This document shows positions 16,101 to 23,355 of a stretch of DNA of 57,909 bases, piece after piece. Position 1 is the first letter of the stretch. Every line of letters starts with the position of its first letter. Under the pieces are notes generated by a model, which saw only the letters and a program-made list of their open reading frames with translations, had not been told where the DNA came from and ran no database searches. Origin of the DNA: Lachnospiraceae bacterium UBA3762. GTDB lineage: Bacteria; Bacillota; Clostridia; Lachnospirales; Lachnospiraceae. The position numbers and the translations under genes are program-made. The stretch is from the NCBI GenBank assembly GCA_002371615.1, contig DFGA01000043.1, positions 115,813-173,721 of the forward strand, in the 5' to 3' direction.

Positions 16101-16763
16101 ATGAAGATGGTTAATGATTTTCAAGAGACAAAATAAAAGGATAGCCGAGCGATCCCGCTGCAGACAATAATAGTTGTTATGGTTGTCATAGGCTTTATCA
16201 TATCTTTCATTCTGATGTATTTCATGTATCAGACATCGGGTGGATCAGTTGCTGGCTTATTTCATTGTCACTGATGCGGAGGCATATTTTCCTCTGTGCT
16301 GCCGGAGTTTAACAGCATAGAGATGTATATTATGAAACCCGGACCCGATGCTCTGGCAAATATTCTGATGACGGTGTTTCTGCTGGCAGTGTTCCACATA
16401 CTGCTTCGTCACAAAGATGCTCCGATGCTGGTTAACCACCTGTCCGGACACATCAATCAATACTATTGCCTTAGTTTTATTCTGATAGTACCGATGTGCA
16501 TACTTCTTGTGGGTGTTATCGGAGAGCGTATGAAAGGTAATAATATGCCGATGCTCTATAGTCTGATAGTGTTAACAGCCTGCTATTTCATTATAAGCTG
16601 GGTGGATAAGCGGAAGTTACCGAACAGCATCATTAAACTGAAGAGTCCGTGGAATGTGGTGGCAATTACAACAGTATGGCTGCTGACTTTCGCTATCGTG
16701 GCCTACGTCTATCCCAGAATTACAGAGTATGCAACAATATGGAACAATTATTTGGATTATTGA
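16101..16763 (+). pseudogene. Decayed gene for a membrane protein
   Basis: One reading phase from ATG 16101 gives about 11 codons, a TAA at 16134, then a hydrophobic stretch (IPLQTIIVVMVVIGFIISF), a TGA at 16272, and the intact frame from about 16296 to 16763 (155 codons, four hydrophobic segments). Between about 16240 and 16292 the next phase reads sensibly (DQLLAYFIVTDAEAYF), so the most economical reading is one nonsense mutation plus two compensating frameshifts. There is no good ribosome binding site for the 155-codon part: GGAGG at 16278 is 13 bases from GTG 16296. The parent family was not recognised. Confidence 0.5.
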
Positions 16764-16783
16764 TTCATCGAAGACTGTTTTTC

Positions 16784-16811
16784 TTTACATATTCGCCAGG
16801 GTGTGTATAAT
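16784..16811 (+). promoter_or_regulatory. Promoter of the AGCS symporter gene
   Basis: TTTACA (16784-16789) and TATAAT (16806-16811) are 16 bases apart. The predicted start near 16818 is only about ten bases before the hairpin at 16829. Confidence 0.7.
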
Positions 16812-16828
16812 ATTAAAGAACTGTAATG

Positions 16829-16859
16829 GGGCAGTAGCGGGCGCTACCGCCCTGTTTTT
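16829..16859 (+). terminator. Terminator-like hairpin in the symporter leader
   Basis: GGGC-A-GTAGC (16829-16838) pairs with GCTAC-C-GCCC (16843-16852) around a GGGC loop (16839-16842), followed by TGTTTTT. It lies between the promoter at 16784-16811 and the start codon at 16891, so it would act as a leader attenuator, unless the promoter is not used and this ends upstream transcripts. Confidence 0.65.
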
Positions 16860-16890
16860 GAACTATCTTCACACAAAGGGGCAAGAGAAA

Positions 16891-18423
16891 ATGAGCGATT
16901 TTATGACTACCGTAGCAACTGTAAATGACAGTATCAACTCGTTTGTCTGGGTTAAGATCGGCCTGATCCTGTTAATAGGTACCGGAGTCCTGACTACGAT
17001 ACTTACGGGATTTTTCCAGATCACGCACTTCAAACACTGGATGAGTAAGACTATCGGAGGAGTGTTCAAAGCCGATGCCCACGTCAAGCATGAATCGGGA
17101 AGCGTTTCGCAGTTTCAGGCACTTTGCACAGCGCTCGCGGCAACTATAGGAACAGGAAATATAGCCGGTGTAGCAGCTGCTATATGTGTAGGAGGTCCCG
17201 GAGCCGTATTCTGGATGTGGGTTGCGGCATTTCTCGGAATGATGACCAACTACTCCGAGAATGTACTGGGAATTTATTACAGACGCAAGAACAAGGAAGG
17301 CGAGTGGTCCGGAGGTGCAATGTATTATCTCAGAGACGGCCTTGGGAACATAACCGGTTATGAGAAGATCGGAAAGTTTCTTGCTGTTTTGTTTGCATGC
17401 TTTGCGGTGCTTGCATCATTCGGAATCGGTAACATGGGTCAGATCAACAAGATCACACTCAATCTGGAGAGCGCCTTCTTTTCGAACACCGCCGGTGCCA
17501 CTGTATTCGGGGGAATAAGTGTGGTCAATCTGATCATAGGTATTGTCCTGATGGTTGTTGGCGGGTTCATCATAATCGGAGGTCTCAAGAGGATCGCAGC
17601 CGTTGCGGAAAAGGTAGTCCCTTTCATGGCACTTATATATATTCTTGGGGCTCTCATAATCATGATCGTTCACATTACATCCATCCCGGCAATGATCGCA
17701 TCGATATTTAAGTATGCATTCGGGGTAAAGGCGGCAGCCGGAGGAGCAACCGGTATTGCAGTAATGACAGTTGTTCAGCAGGGATGTAAACGAGGTGTGT
17801 TCTCAAACGAAGCGGGACTTGGTAGCTCCGTTATGGTACACAGCAATTCAAATGTCAAGGAACCTGTCAAACAGGGACTGTGGGGGATATTCGAGGTGTT
17901 TGCGGATACGTTTGTTGTATGTACAATGACGGCAATCGTAGTTCTCTCATCGGGATATATTGATCTGTCAACAGGGCTTGTTAAAGAAGGCGTAAGTGAT
18001 GCTACTCTCGTTGCCCAGGCCTTCGGGAATGTGTTCGGCCGTCCCGGACAGTGGTTTGTTGCCATTGCCGTTCTTCTCTTTGCTTTTACAACAGTTCTCG
18101 GATGGTCCCACTATGGCAGCAAAGCTGTGGAGTATCTGTTCGGGATTACAGGAGTGAAGATCTATCGCGTGATCTTCGTTCTTATGATGGTATCGGGTGC
18201 GATAATGACGTCTTCGCTTGCATGGGATATTTCGGATACATTCAACGGTCTGATGATGGTTCCCAACCTTATCGGTGTTGTAGCACTTACTCCGGTAGTG
18301 GTTAAAATCACACGCAACTATATTGCAAGAAAACTGGACGGTAAGAGTGAGGAACCGGTTCTGTCATATTTTGACGACATACAGCAGGAAGCAGCCGAAG
18401 CTGTCAAAAGAGGCGAGGAATAA
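16891..18423 (+). CDS. Alanine/glycine:cation symporter (AGCS family)
   Basis: 510 residues with about ten to eleven hydrophobic segments. Family signatures include GTGNIAGVA (about 88-96), GGPGAVFWMW, and NEAGLGSS near 308-315. Members import alanine or glycine with sodium or protons. ATG 16891 is chosen because AAAGGGG lies upstream within about 12 bases and homology begins MSDFMTTV; the longer frame to 16729 passes through the promoter and leader hairpin. Seven bases separate it from the endonuclease IV gene, so the two are probably one transcript. Confidence 0.93.
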   Translation: MSDFMTTVATVNDSINSFVWVKIGLILLIGTGVLTTILTGFFQITHFKHWMSKTIGGVFKADAHVKHESGSVSQFQALCTALAATIGTGNIAGVAAAICVGGPGAVFWMWVAAFLGMMTNYSENVLGIYYRRKNKEGEWSGGAMYYLRDGLGNITGYEKIGKFLAVLFACFAVLASFGIGNMGQINKITLNLESAFFSNTAGATVFGGISVVNLIIGIVLMVVGGFIIIGGLKRIAAVAEKVVPFMALIYILGALIIMIVHITSIPAMIASIFKYAFGVKAAAGGATGIAVMTVVQQGCKRGVFSNEAGLGSSVMVHSNSNVKEPVKQGLWGIFEVFADTFVVCTMTAIVVLSSGYIDLSTGLVKEGVSDATLVAQAFGNVFGRPGQWFVAIAVLLFAFTTVLGWSHYGSKAVEYLFGITGVKIYRVIFVLMMVSGAIMTSSLAWDISDTFNGLMMVPNLIGVVALTPVVVKITRNYIARKLDGKSEEPVLSYFDDIQQEAAEAVKRGEE

Positions 18424-18429
18424 TCTGAA

Positions 18430-19302
18430 ATGAACAATATACTGATCGGATCACATTGCGGTATGAGCGGAAAGGAAATGTTTCTTGGCTCGGCGAAAGA
18501 GGCTGCATCCTACGGTGCCAATGCTCTTATGGTATACACCGGTGCGCCGCAGAACACAAAACGTAAAGATATTTTGGAACTTCGCATCGAAGAAGGTCAT
18601 GAGTATATGAAAGAGCACGGCATCGAAAAACTTGTGATCCATGCACCTTATATCATAAACCTTGGCAATACCGTAAAGCCTGAAATATATAAGCTTGCCA
18701 GGGATTTTCTTGCCGTGGAGATAGAGCGCACCATTGCAATGGGAAGCGATATCCTTGTACTTCACCCGGGCTCTGCTGTCGGGGCTCCCAGGGAAGATGC
18801 GATAGGGCAGATAATAGAGGGACTGAACGAGATACTTACCTGCGACATGAAATGCAGTATAGCCCTTGAGACAATGGCAGGTAAGGGAAGTGAAATCGGA
18901 TGCACTTTCGAAGAGATCGCCGCAATAATCGAAGGAGTCAGATACAGTGACAGATTAAGTGTGTGTTTTGATACATGCCATGTATTTGATGCAGGCTACG
19001 ATATTGCAGGAGACCTTGAGGGAGTGTTTGATGAGTTTGACAGGATCGTGGGCAAGGAGCGTATCAGCGTATTTCACATCAATGATTCCAAAAACGGACT
19101 GGGATCCCACAAGGACCGTCACGCCAACATCGGAGACGGTAATATCGGATTTGATGCGATCTGCTCGGTAGTATATCACCCTGATTTTGTAAATGTTCCC
19201 AAAATACTTGAGACACCCTATATAGCTTCCCCCGAAGATCCTGATGTTAAGCTTCCTCCGTACAAGGAAGAGATCGAAAGGATACGCCAGGCGGCCCCGT
19301 AA
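18430..19302 (+). CDS. nfo: Endonuclease IV (AP endonuclease)
   Basis: 290 residues, full length. It cleaves DNA at abasic sites using a three-zinc centre in a TIM barrel. Metal and active-site segments are visible: GSHCGMSGK (about 7-15), APQNTKRK (about 39-46), LETMAGKGSEIG (about 140-151), CFDTCHVFDAGYD (about 179-191), HINDSKNGLGSHKDRH (about 218-233) and ILETPY (about 259-264). It starts seven bases after the symporter stop; the binding site upstream is weak, so translation may depend on coupling. Confidence 0.95.
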   Translation: MNNILIGSHCGMSGKEMFLGSAKEAASYGANALMVYTGAPQNTKRKDILELRIEEGHEYMKEHGIEKLVIHAPYIINLGNTVKPEIYKLARDFLAVEIERTIAMGSDILVLHPGSAVGAPREDAIGQIIEGLNEILTCDMKCSIALETMAGKGSEIGCTFEEIAAIIEGVRYSDRLSVCFDTCHVFDAGYDIAGDLEGVFDEFDRIVGKERISVFHINDSKNGLGSHKDRHANIGDGNIGFDAICSVVYHPDFVNVPKILETPYIASPEDPDVKLPPYKEEIERIRQAAP

Positions 19303-19315
19303 GGTTCACAAGCAT

Positions 19316-19344
19316 TTGCGTATAAAGCCGATTCGTGGTACTAT
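19316..19344 (+). promoter_or_regulatory. Candidate promoter of the GH13 gene
   Basis: TTGCGT (19316-19321) and TACTAT (19339-19344) are 17 bases apart; the ATG at 19378 follows after about 33 bases including GAAGGGAG. Confidence 0.5.
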
Positions 19345-19377
19345 ATTTGGTATATACCATGAAGGGAGACAGTTTAT

Positions 19378-20745
19378 ATGTGGGCATATGAATCGGTATT
19401 TTATCAGATATATCCCCTCGGTTTTTGCGGGGCACCTTTTGACAATCCAAGTGCACCGCTTTGTGCCGAGGAGCGAAATGCGGGAGCAAAACCCGAACAT
19501 TCGGGAGAAAATCATTCAATTCTGAAAGTCATTGACTGGATAGAGCATCTGAAGCGTCTTAATATAAACGCCATCTATTTTTCACCTCTGTTTGAATCAG
19601 ACACACACGGATACAACACAAGAGATTATACGATCATTGACAGCCGTATCGGAACAAACGATGATTTTAAGGAAGTAGTAACTAAACTTCATGAGGCCGG
19701 GATCAAGGTCGTTATCGACGGAGTATTCAATCATGTGGGAAGGGGGTTCTGGGCATTTCAGGATGTTCTTAAATACAAATGGGACAGTATCTATAAAGAC
19801 TGGTTCCATATAAGCTTCGACGGCAATTCCAATTATAACGACGGTCTGTGGTATGAAGGCTGGGAAGGAAACTTTGATCTTGTAAAGCTTAATCTCGGAA
19901 ATGAGGCGGTTGTCTGCCACATTCTCGACTGTGTTAAGGGATGGGTCGATGAATTTGATATAGACGGGCTTCGTCTTGACGTGGCGTATTGTCTGTCACC
20001 TGAATTTCTTCGAAGACTCCGGTCATTTACAAACGGTCTGAAGGATGATTTTTTCCTTGTGGGAGAATGCCTCCATGGTGATTACAACCGCTGGATGGGC
20101 GATGACATGTGCCATTCGGTAACAAACTACGAGTGTTACAAAGGGCTGTATTCAAGCTTTAACAGCATGAATATGTTTGAGATATGCCATTCACTCCTGC
20201 GTCAGTTCGGCCCAGACAACTGGTGCCTGTACAGAGGTAAGCATCTGCTCTCGTTTGTCGATAATCATGATGTTACGAGAGTGGCAAGCATTTTGACTAA
20301 CAGCAATCATCTGCCTCTGATATATTCGCTTGCTTTCGGTATGCCCGGAATACCCTGTGTGTACTACGGTAGTGAATGGGGAGAGCGTGCCGACAAGTCT
20401 CAGGGAGATCCCGCACTTCGGCCTGCGTTCGAAACGTGGCAGGAAAATGAGCTTACCGAACATATCTCGAAGATAGCCGCAGCAAAGCATAACAGTCATG
20501 CACTCTGTTACGGTGATTTTAGTACTGTTGTACTTACAAACAGGCAATGTATAATAGAGAGAAAGTGTGAAGATGAGCGTGTGCTCGTATGCATCAATGC
20601 CGATGAAAACGAGTATGTGGCTCACTTTGATGCCAGATGCGGAACAGCGGATGATTTGATTACCGGTGATAAGATCGACTTCGGAGGAGGACTTCGCATG
20701 AGACCCTATTCCTCCATGTTCCTGAAGATGGAAAAGGTGGTGTAA
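19378..20745 (+). CDS. GH13 alpha-amylase family glycosidase
   Basis: 455 residues, no signal peptide, so an intracellular enzyme acting on malto-oligosaccharides or cyclodextrins is likely. The four GH13 regions are visible: DGVFNHVG (about 115-122), GLRLDVA with nucleophile Asp201, GECLH with acid/base Glu230, and FVDNHD ending in Asp298. It begins MWAYESVFYQIYPLGF, like maltodextrin glucosidases or neopullulanase-type enzymes, but lacks a separate N-terminal carbohydrate-binding domain. GAAGGGAG precedes the ATG. The last codons (KVV, stop) lie inside the hairpin repeat that starts at 20735. Confidence 0.9.
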   Translation: MWAYESVFYQIYPLGFCGAPFDNPSAPLCAEERNAGAKPEHSGENHSILKVIDWIEHLKRLNINAIYFSPLFESDTHGYNTRDYTIIDSRIGTNDDFKEVVTKLHEAGIKVVIDGVFNHVGRGFWAFQDVLKYKWDSIYKDWFHISFDGNSNYNDGLWYEGWEGNFDLVKLNLGNEAVVCHILDCVKGWVDEFDIDGLRLDVAYCLSPEFLRRLRSFTNGLKDDFFLVGECLHGDYNRWMGDDMCHSVTNYECYKGLYSSFNSMNMFEICHSLLRQFGPDNWCLYRGKHLLSFVDNHDVTRVASILTNSNHLPLIYSLAFGMPGIPCVYYGSEWGERADKSQGDPALRPAFETWQENELTEHISKIAAAKHNSHALCYGDFSTVVLTNRQCIIERKCEDERVLVCINADENEYVAHFDARCGTADDLITGDKIDFGGGLRMRPYSSMFLKMEKVV

Positions 20746-20816
20746 AGTTTTCGTAGAAAACTTTGCAGCACGTAGGCCACGCCTCCACGAAGTGGACTTT
20801 AAATGGCGTGGCTCTC
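20735..20816 (+). repeat. Hairpin repeat, copy A (left flank of peptide island)
   Basis: Shares its ends with copy B at 29135-29256: AGGTGGTGTAAAGTTTTC, then GCACGTAGGCCACGCC, and a right end AATGGCGTGGCTCTC. Structure seen here: 9-bp perfect stem 20744-20752 with 20756-20764 and a 3-base loop; outer stem GCCACGCC (20776-20783) with GGCGTGGC (20805-20812) enclosing a small hairpin TCCAC-GAA-GTGGA. It contains the stop codon of the amylase gene. Confidence 0.88.
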
Positions 20817-20870
20817 CCGTGGTGTGATGGCTCTCCCGTGGTGTGATGGCTCTCCCGAAAGGTGGTGTAA
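20809..20870 (+). repeat. 19-bp tandem repeats next to copy A
   Basis: Two perfect units TGGCTCTCCCGTGGTGTGA (20809-20827 and 20828-20846) and a third diverged one (20847-20870) ending GGTGGTGTAA. The final GGTGG acts as the ribosome binding site of the next gene, and the string GGTGGTGTAA also opens copy A, so it flanks the element as a direct repeat. Confidence 0.85.
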
Positions 20871-20872
20871 AT

Positions 20873-21112
20873 ATGGAAAATTCGATATTCAGACAAAAAA
20901 GCATAGACCGGATATCTTCGCCCGAGAAGATAGATGAATACACGAAGATTTCGGGCATAAGCATGTGGGTTATCCTTGCATGCATTGTGCTGTTTCTGGC
21001 GGCCGCTGTTTTTTGGGGATTTACCGGGCGGATTGAAGATATCGTAACTAACGAGGCAGGACAGTCAGAGACGGTTGAAATAGCGCCGGCTTCACTTCTT
21101 TTGAATCAGTAG
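20873..21112 (+). CDS. Very short NHLM/HlyD-type secretion protein homologue
   Basis: 79 residues from ATG 20873; AAAGGTGG is seven bases upstream, inside the tandem repeat. The start (SIFRQKSIDRISSPEKIDEY, about 4-23) and the membrane helix (about 32-54) with the following GFTGRIEDIV match the N-terminal anchor of NHLM bacteriocin secretion proteins, a HlyD-like membrane-fusion family usually several hundred residues long. After about residue 65 the periplasm-side coiled coil and barrel domains are absent. It is either a truncated but kept adaptor or a remnant. It lies 11 bases before the peptidase-transporter gene and is clearly co-transcribed. No trace of the missing part was seen downstream. 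Confidence 0.7.
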   Translation: MENSIFRQKSIDRISSPEKIDEYTKISGISMWVILACIVLFLAAAVFWGFTGRIEDIVTNEAGQSETVEIAPASLLLNQ

Positions 21113-21123
21113 AGAGGCATATA

Positions 21124-23310
21124 ATGCACGTTAATGATAAACCGGTCAAAAACAAAGTGGCAAAAGTCCCCGTGGTCTTGCAGATGGAAGCACTTGAGTG
21201 CGGAGCAGCCTGCCTTGATATGGTACTTGCCTATTACGGAAAGTGGGTGCCTCTTGAGCAGGTAAGGAGTGACTGTGGGGTATCAAGAGACGGTTCCAAT
21301 GCCAAAAACATAGTTAAGGCAGCGAGAAACTACGGTCTGGATGCCCAGGGGTATCGTCTTGAAATAGACGATTTGAAAAATGAGGGAGAATTTCCGTGCA
21401 TCATCTTCTGGGAGTTCAATCATTTTATTGTTTTGTGCGGCTTCAGGAAGGACAAAGTTATTATCAATGATCCCGCGAGAGGTACAGTAGAACTCACTCT
21501 TGATGATTTTGATAAGGGTTTTACCGGAGTATGTATTTTCTTTGAGCCCACGGAAGAATTTGAACGGGGCGGAAAGAAAAAGAGTATTTTTGAATTTGCG
21601 GCAAACCAGCTTCACGGCACATCGGCTGCGATGCTCTTTACTGTACTTGTATCTTTTATATCGGCACTCATAAGTGTGATTAATCCCGTATTTTCAAAGC
21701 TTTTCATTGACCGTTTTCTTGCGGGGAGGAGTCTTGAATGGCTGGTCCCGTTTTTTAGTTTTCTTATAACATTTGCTGTTATTCAGATTACTCTCTCGGC
21801 TATGCAGGCCATCTATGCTCTCCGTATTGAAGGTAAGCTTGCCATAAGAGCCAATGCAAATTATATGTGGCACGTCTTAAGACTCCCGGTTGGATTTTTT
21901 TCACAAAGGCATGCGGAAGATATAGCCATCAGAAAACAGACAAACGAACCGCTTGCTTCCAACATTATAAACACCCTGGCACCAACGGCGCTTAATGTAG
22001 TAATGATGCTTGTATACCTGGTTGTGATATTGCGTTACAGTGTGCTGCTTACAGTGATAGGTCTTGCAGGTCTGGCCATAAATATTGGAGTTGTACAATA
22101 TGTTTCGAAAAAACGTATGAACATCACCCGGGTTATGATGAGAGATTCGGCAAAATTAGCTGCTGCTACCGTTTCCGGAATAGAGATGATGGAGACCATC
22201 AAGTCGGGTGGCTCCGAGAACGGTTATTTTGAAAAATGGGCGGGCTATCAGGCTTCTGTCAACAGTCAGAATATCAGAACGATAAAGCTGACTAATTATT
22301 TCGGACTTATACCCGTTGTAACGGGAACCCTTGTCAATACAACCATTCTTGCGACAGGTCTGTATCTGATCATGCAGGGCAGATTCTCGATAGGTATGCT
22401 CTTTGCATTCCAGACAATGCTCTCACTCTTTATGGCGCCCGTACTCACGCTTTCGGATGCCGGAGCAATCATAAGGGAGATGCGCGTTGATATGGAGCGT
22501 ATAGAAGATGTGATGAATTATCCTGCGGACGTTTCGTATGAGCCGGAAGGGTACGAAAAACTGTCCGGAAACGAAAAATCCTATGCAAAGCTTACAGGCA
22601 GCATTGAACTTAAAAATGTGACTTTCGGTTATTCACCTCTGGCGGACCCGCTGATAAGTGATTTTTCCATGAGGATTGAGCCCGGACAGAAGGTTGCTTT
22701 TGTAGGAGCGTCCGGATGCGGAAAATCAACGCTTTCGAAACTTATATCGGGGTTGTACAAGCCGTGGGGCGGTCAGATACTCTATGACGGAAAACCTCTT
22801 TCCGAAATAGACCGCAGTATATTCACGTCTTCCATTGCTGTGGTTGACCAGGACATCATACTGTTTGAAGATACCATAGCCAATAATATTAAAATGTGGG
22901 ATTCTTCGATTGAAGATTTCGAGATGATAATGGCGTCAAGAGATGCCGCGCTTCACGAAGACATCATGCAGCGTGACGGTGGTTACAGATACAAGATACT
23001 CGAAGGCGGAAAGGATTTCTCCGGCGGACAACGTCAGAGAATGGAAATTGCCAGAGTGCTTGCACAGGATCCTACGATAATAATACTTGATGAAGCAACG
23101 AGTGCACTCGATGCCATGACGGAGCATGATGTTGTTACATCAATAGCGGAGCGGGGAATCACCGTCATAGTGATAGCTCACAGATTATCCACAATACGCG
23201 ACTGCGATAAGATTATAGTTCTCGATGGCGGCAGGATAGTTGAAATGGGTACTCATGATGAGCTTATAAATAAACACGGCAAATACGAAGAACTTGTGAC
23301 TTCGGAATAG
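21124..23310 (+). CDS. Peptidase-containing ABC transporter (PCAT, NHLM type)
   Basis: 728 residues. An N-terminal C39 peptidase domain (about 14-140) carries the catalytic Cys26 (LECGAAC), His100 (FNHFIVLCG) and Asp116 (NDPARG); it cuts leader peptides after GG. About six membrane helices span 165-440, and the ATPase domain (about 490-728) has Walker A GASGCGKST, the signature FSGGQRQRMEIAR and Walker B IIILDEATSALD. It should cleave and export the GG-leader peptide encoded at 25523-25783. The flanking short secretion protein and second ABC gene are the standard companions in NHLM clusters. Confidence 0.93.
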   Translation: MHVNDKPVKNKVAKVPVVLQMEALECGAACLDMVLAYYGKWVPLEQVRSDCGVSRDGSNAKNIVKAARNYGLDAQGYRLEIDDLKNEGEFPCIIFWEFNHFIVLCGFRKDKVIINDPARGTVELTLDDFDKGFTGVCIFFEPTEEFERGGKKKSIFEFAANQLHGTSAAMLFTVLVSFISALISVINPVFSKLFIDRFLAGRSLEWLVPFFSFLITFAVIQITLSAMQAIYALRIEGKLAIRANANYMWHVLRLPVGFFSQRHAEDIAIRKQTNEPLASNIINTLAPTALNVVMMLVYLVVILRYSVLLTVIGLAGLAINIGVVQYVSKKRMNITRVMMRDSAKLAAATVSGIEMMETIKSGGSENGYFEKWAGYQASVNSQNIRTIKLTNYFGLIPVVTGTLVNTTILATGLYLIMQGRFSIGMLFAFQTMLSLFMAPVLTLSDAGAIIREMRVDMERIEDVMNYPADVSYEPEGYEKLSGNEKSYAKLTGSIELKNVTFGYSPLADPLISDFSMRIEPGQKVAFVGASGCGKSTLSKLISGLYKPWGGQILYDGKPLSEIDRSIFTSSIAVVDQDIILFEDTIANNIKMWDSSIEDFEMIMASRDAALHEDIMQRDGGYRYKILEGGKDFSGGQRQRMEIARVLAQDPTIIILDEATSALDAMTEHDVVTSIAERGITVIVIAHRLSTIRDCDKIIVLDGGRIVEMGTHDELINKHGKYEELVTSE

Positions 23311-23355
23311 TGACTGCAATAGCATGGATTATCACAGAAAAAGAGAAATGTGCAT

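Noticed and set aside
16272..16274. Selenocysteine TGA in a membrane protein
   Set aside because: An earlier TAA and evidence of frameshifts in the same frame make decay simpler, and no SECIS-like hairpin was noted.
20191..20985. 264-codon minus-strand frame over the amylase end
   Set aside because: It is antisense to GH13 motifs and to the repeat, with no family similarity.
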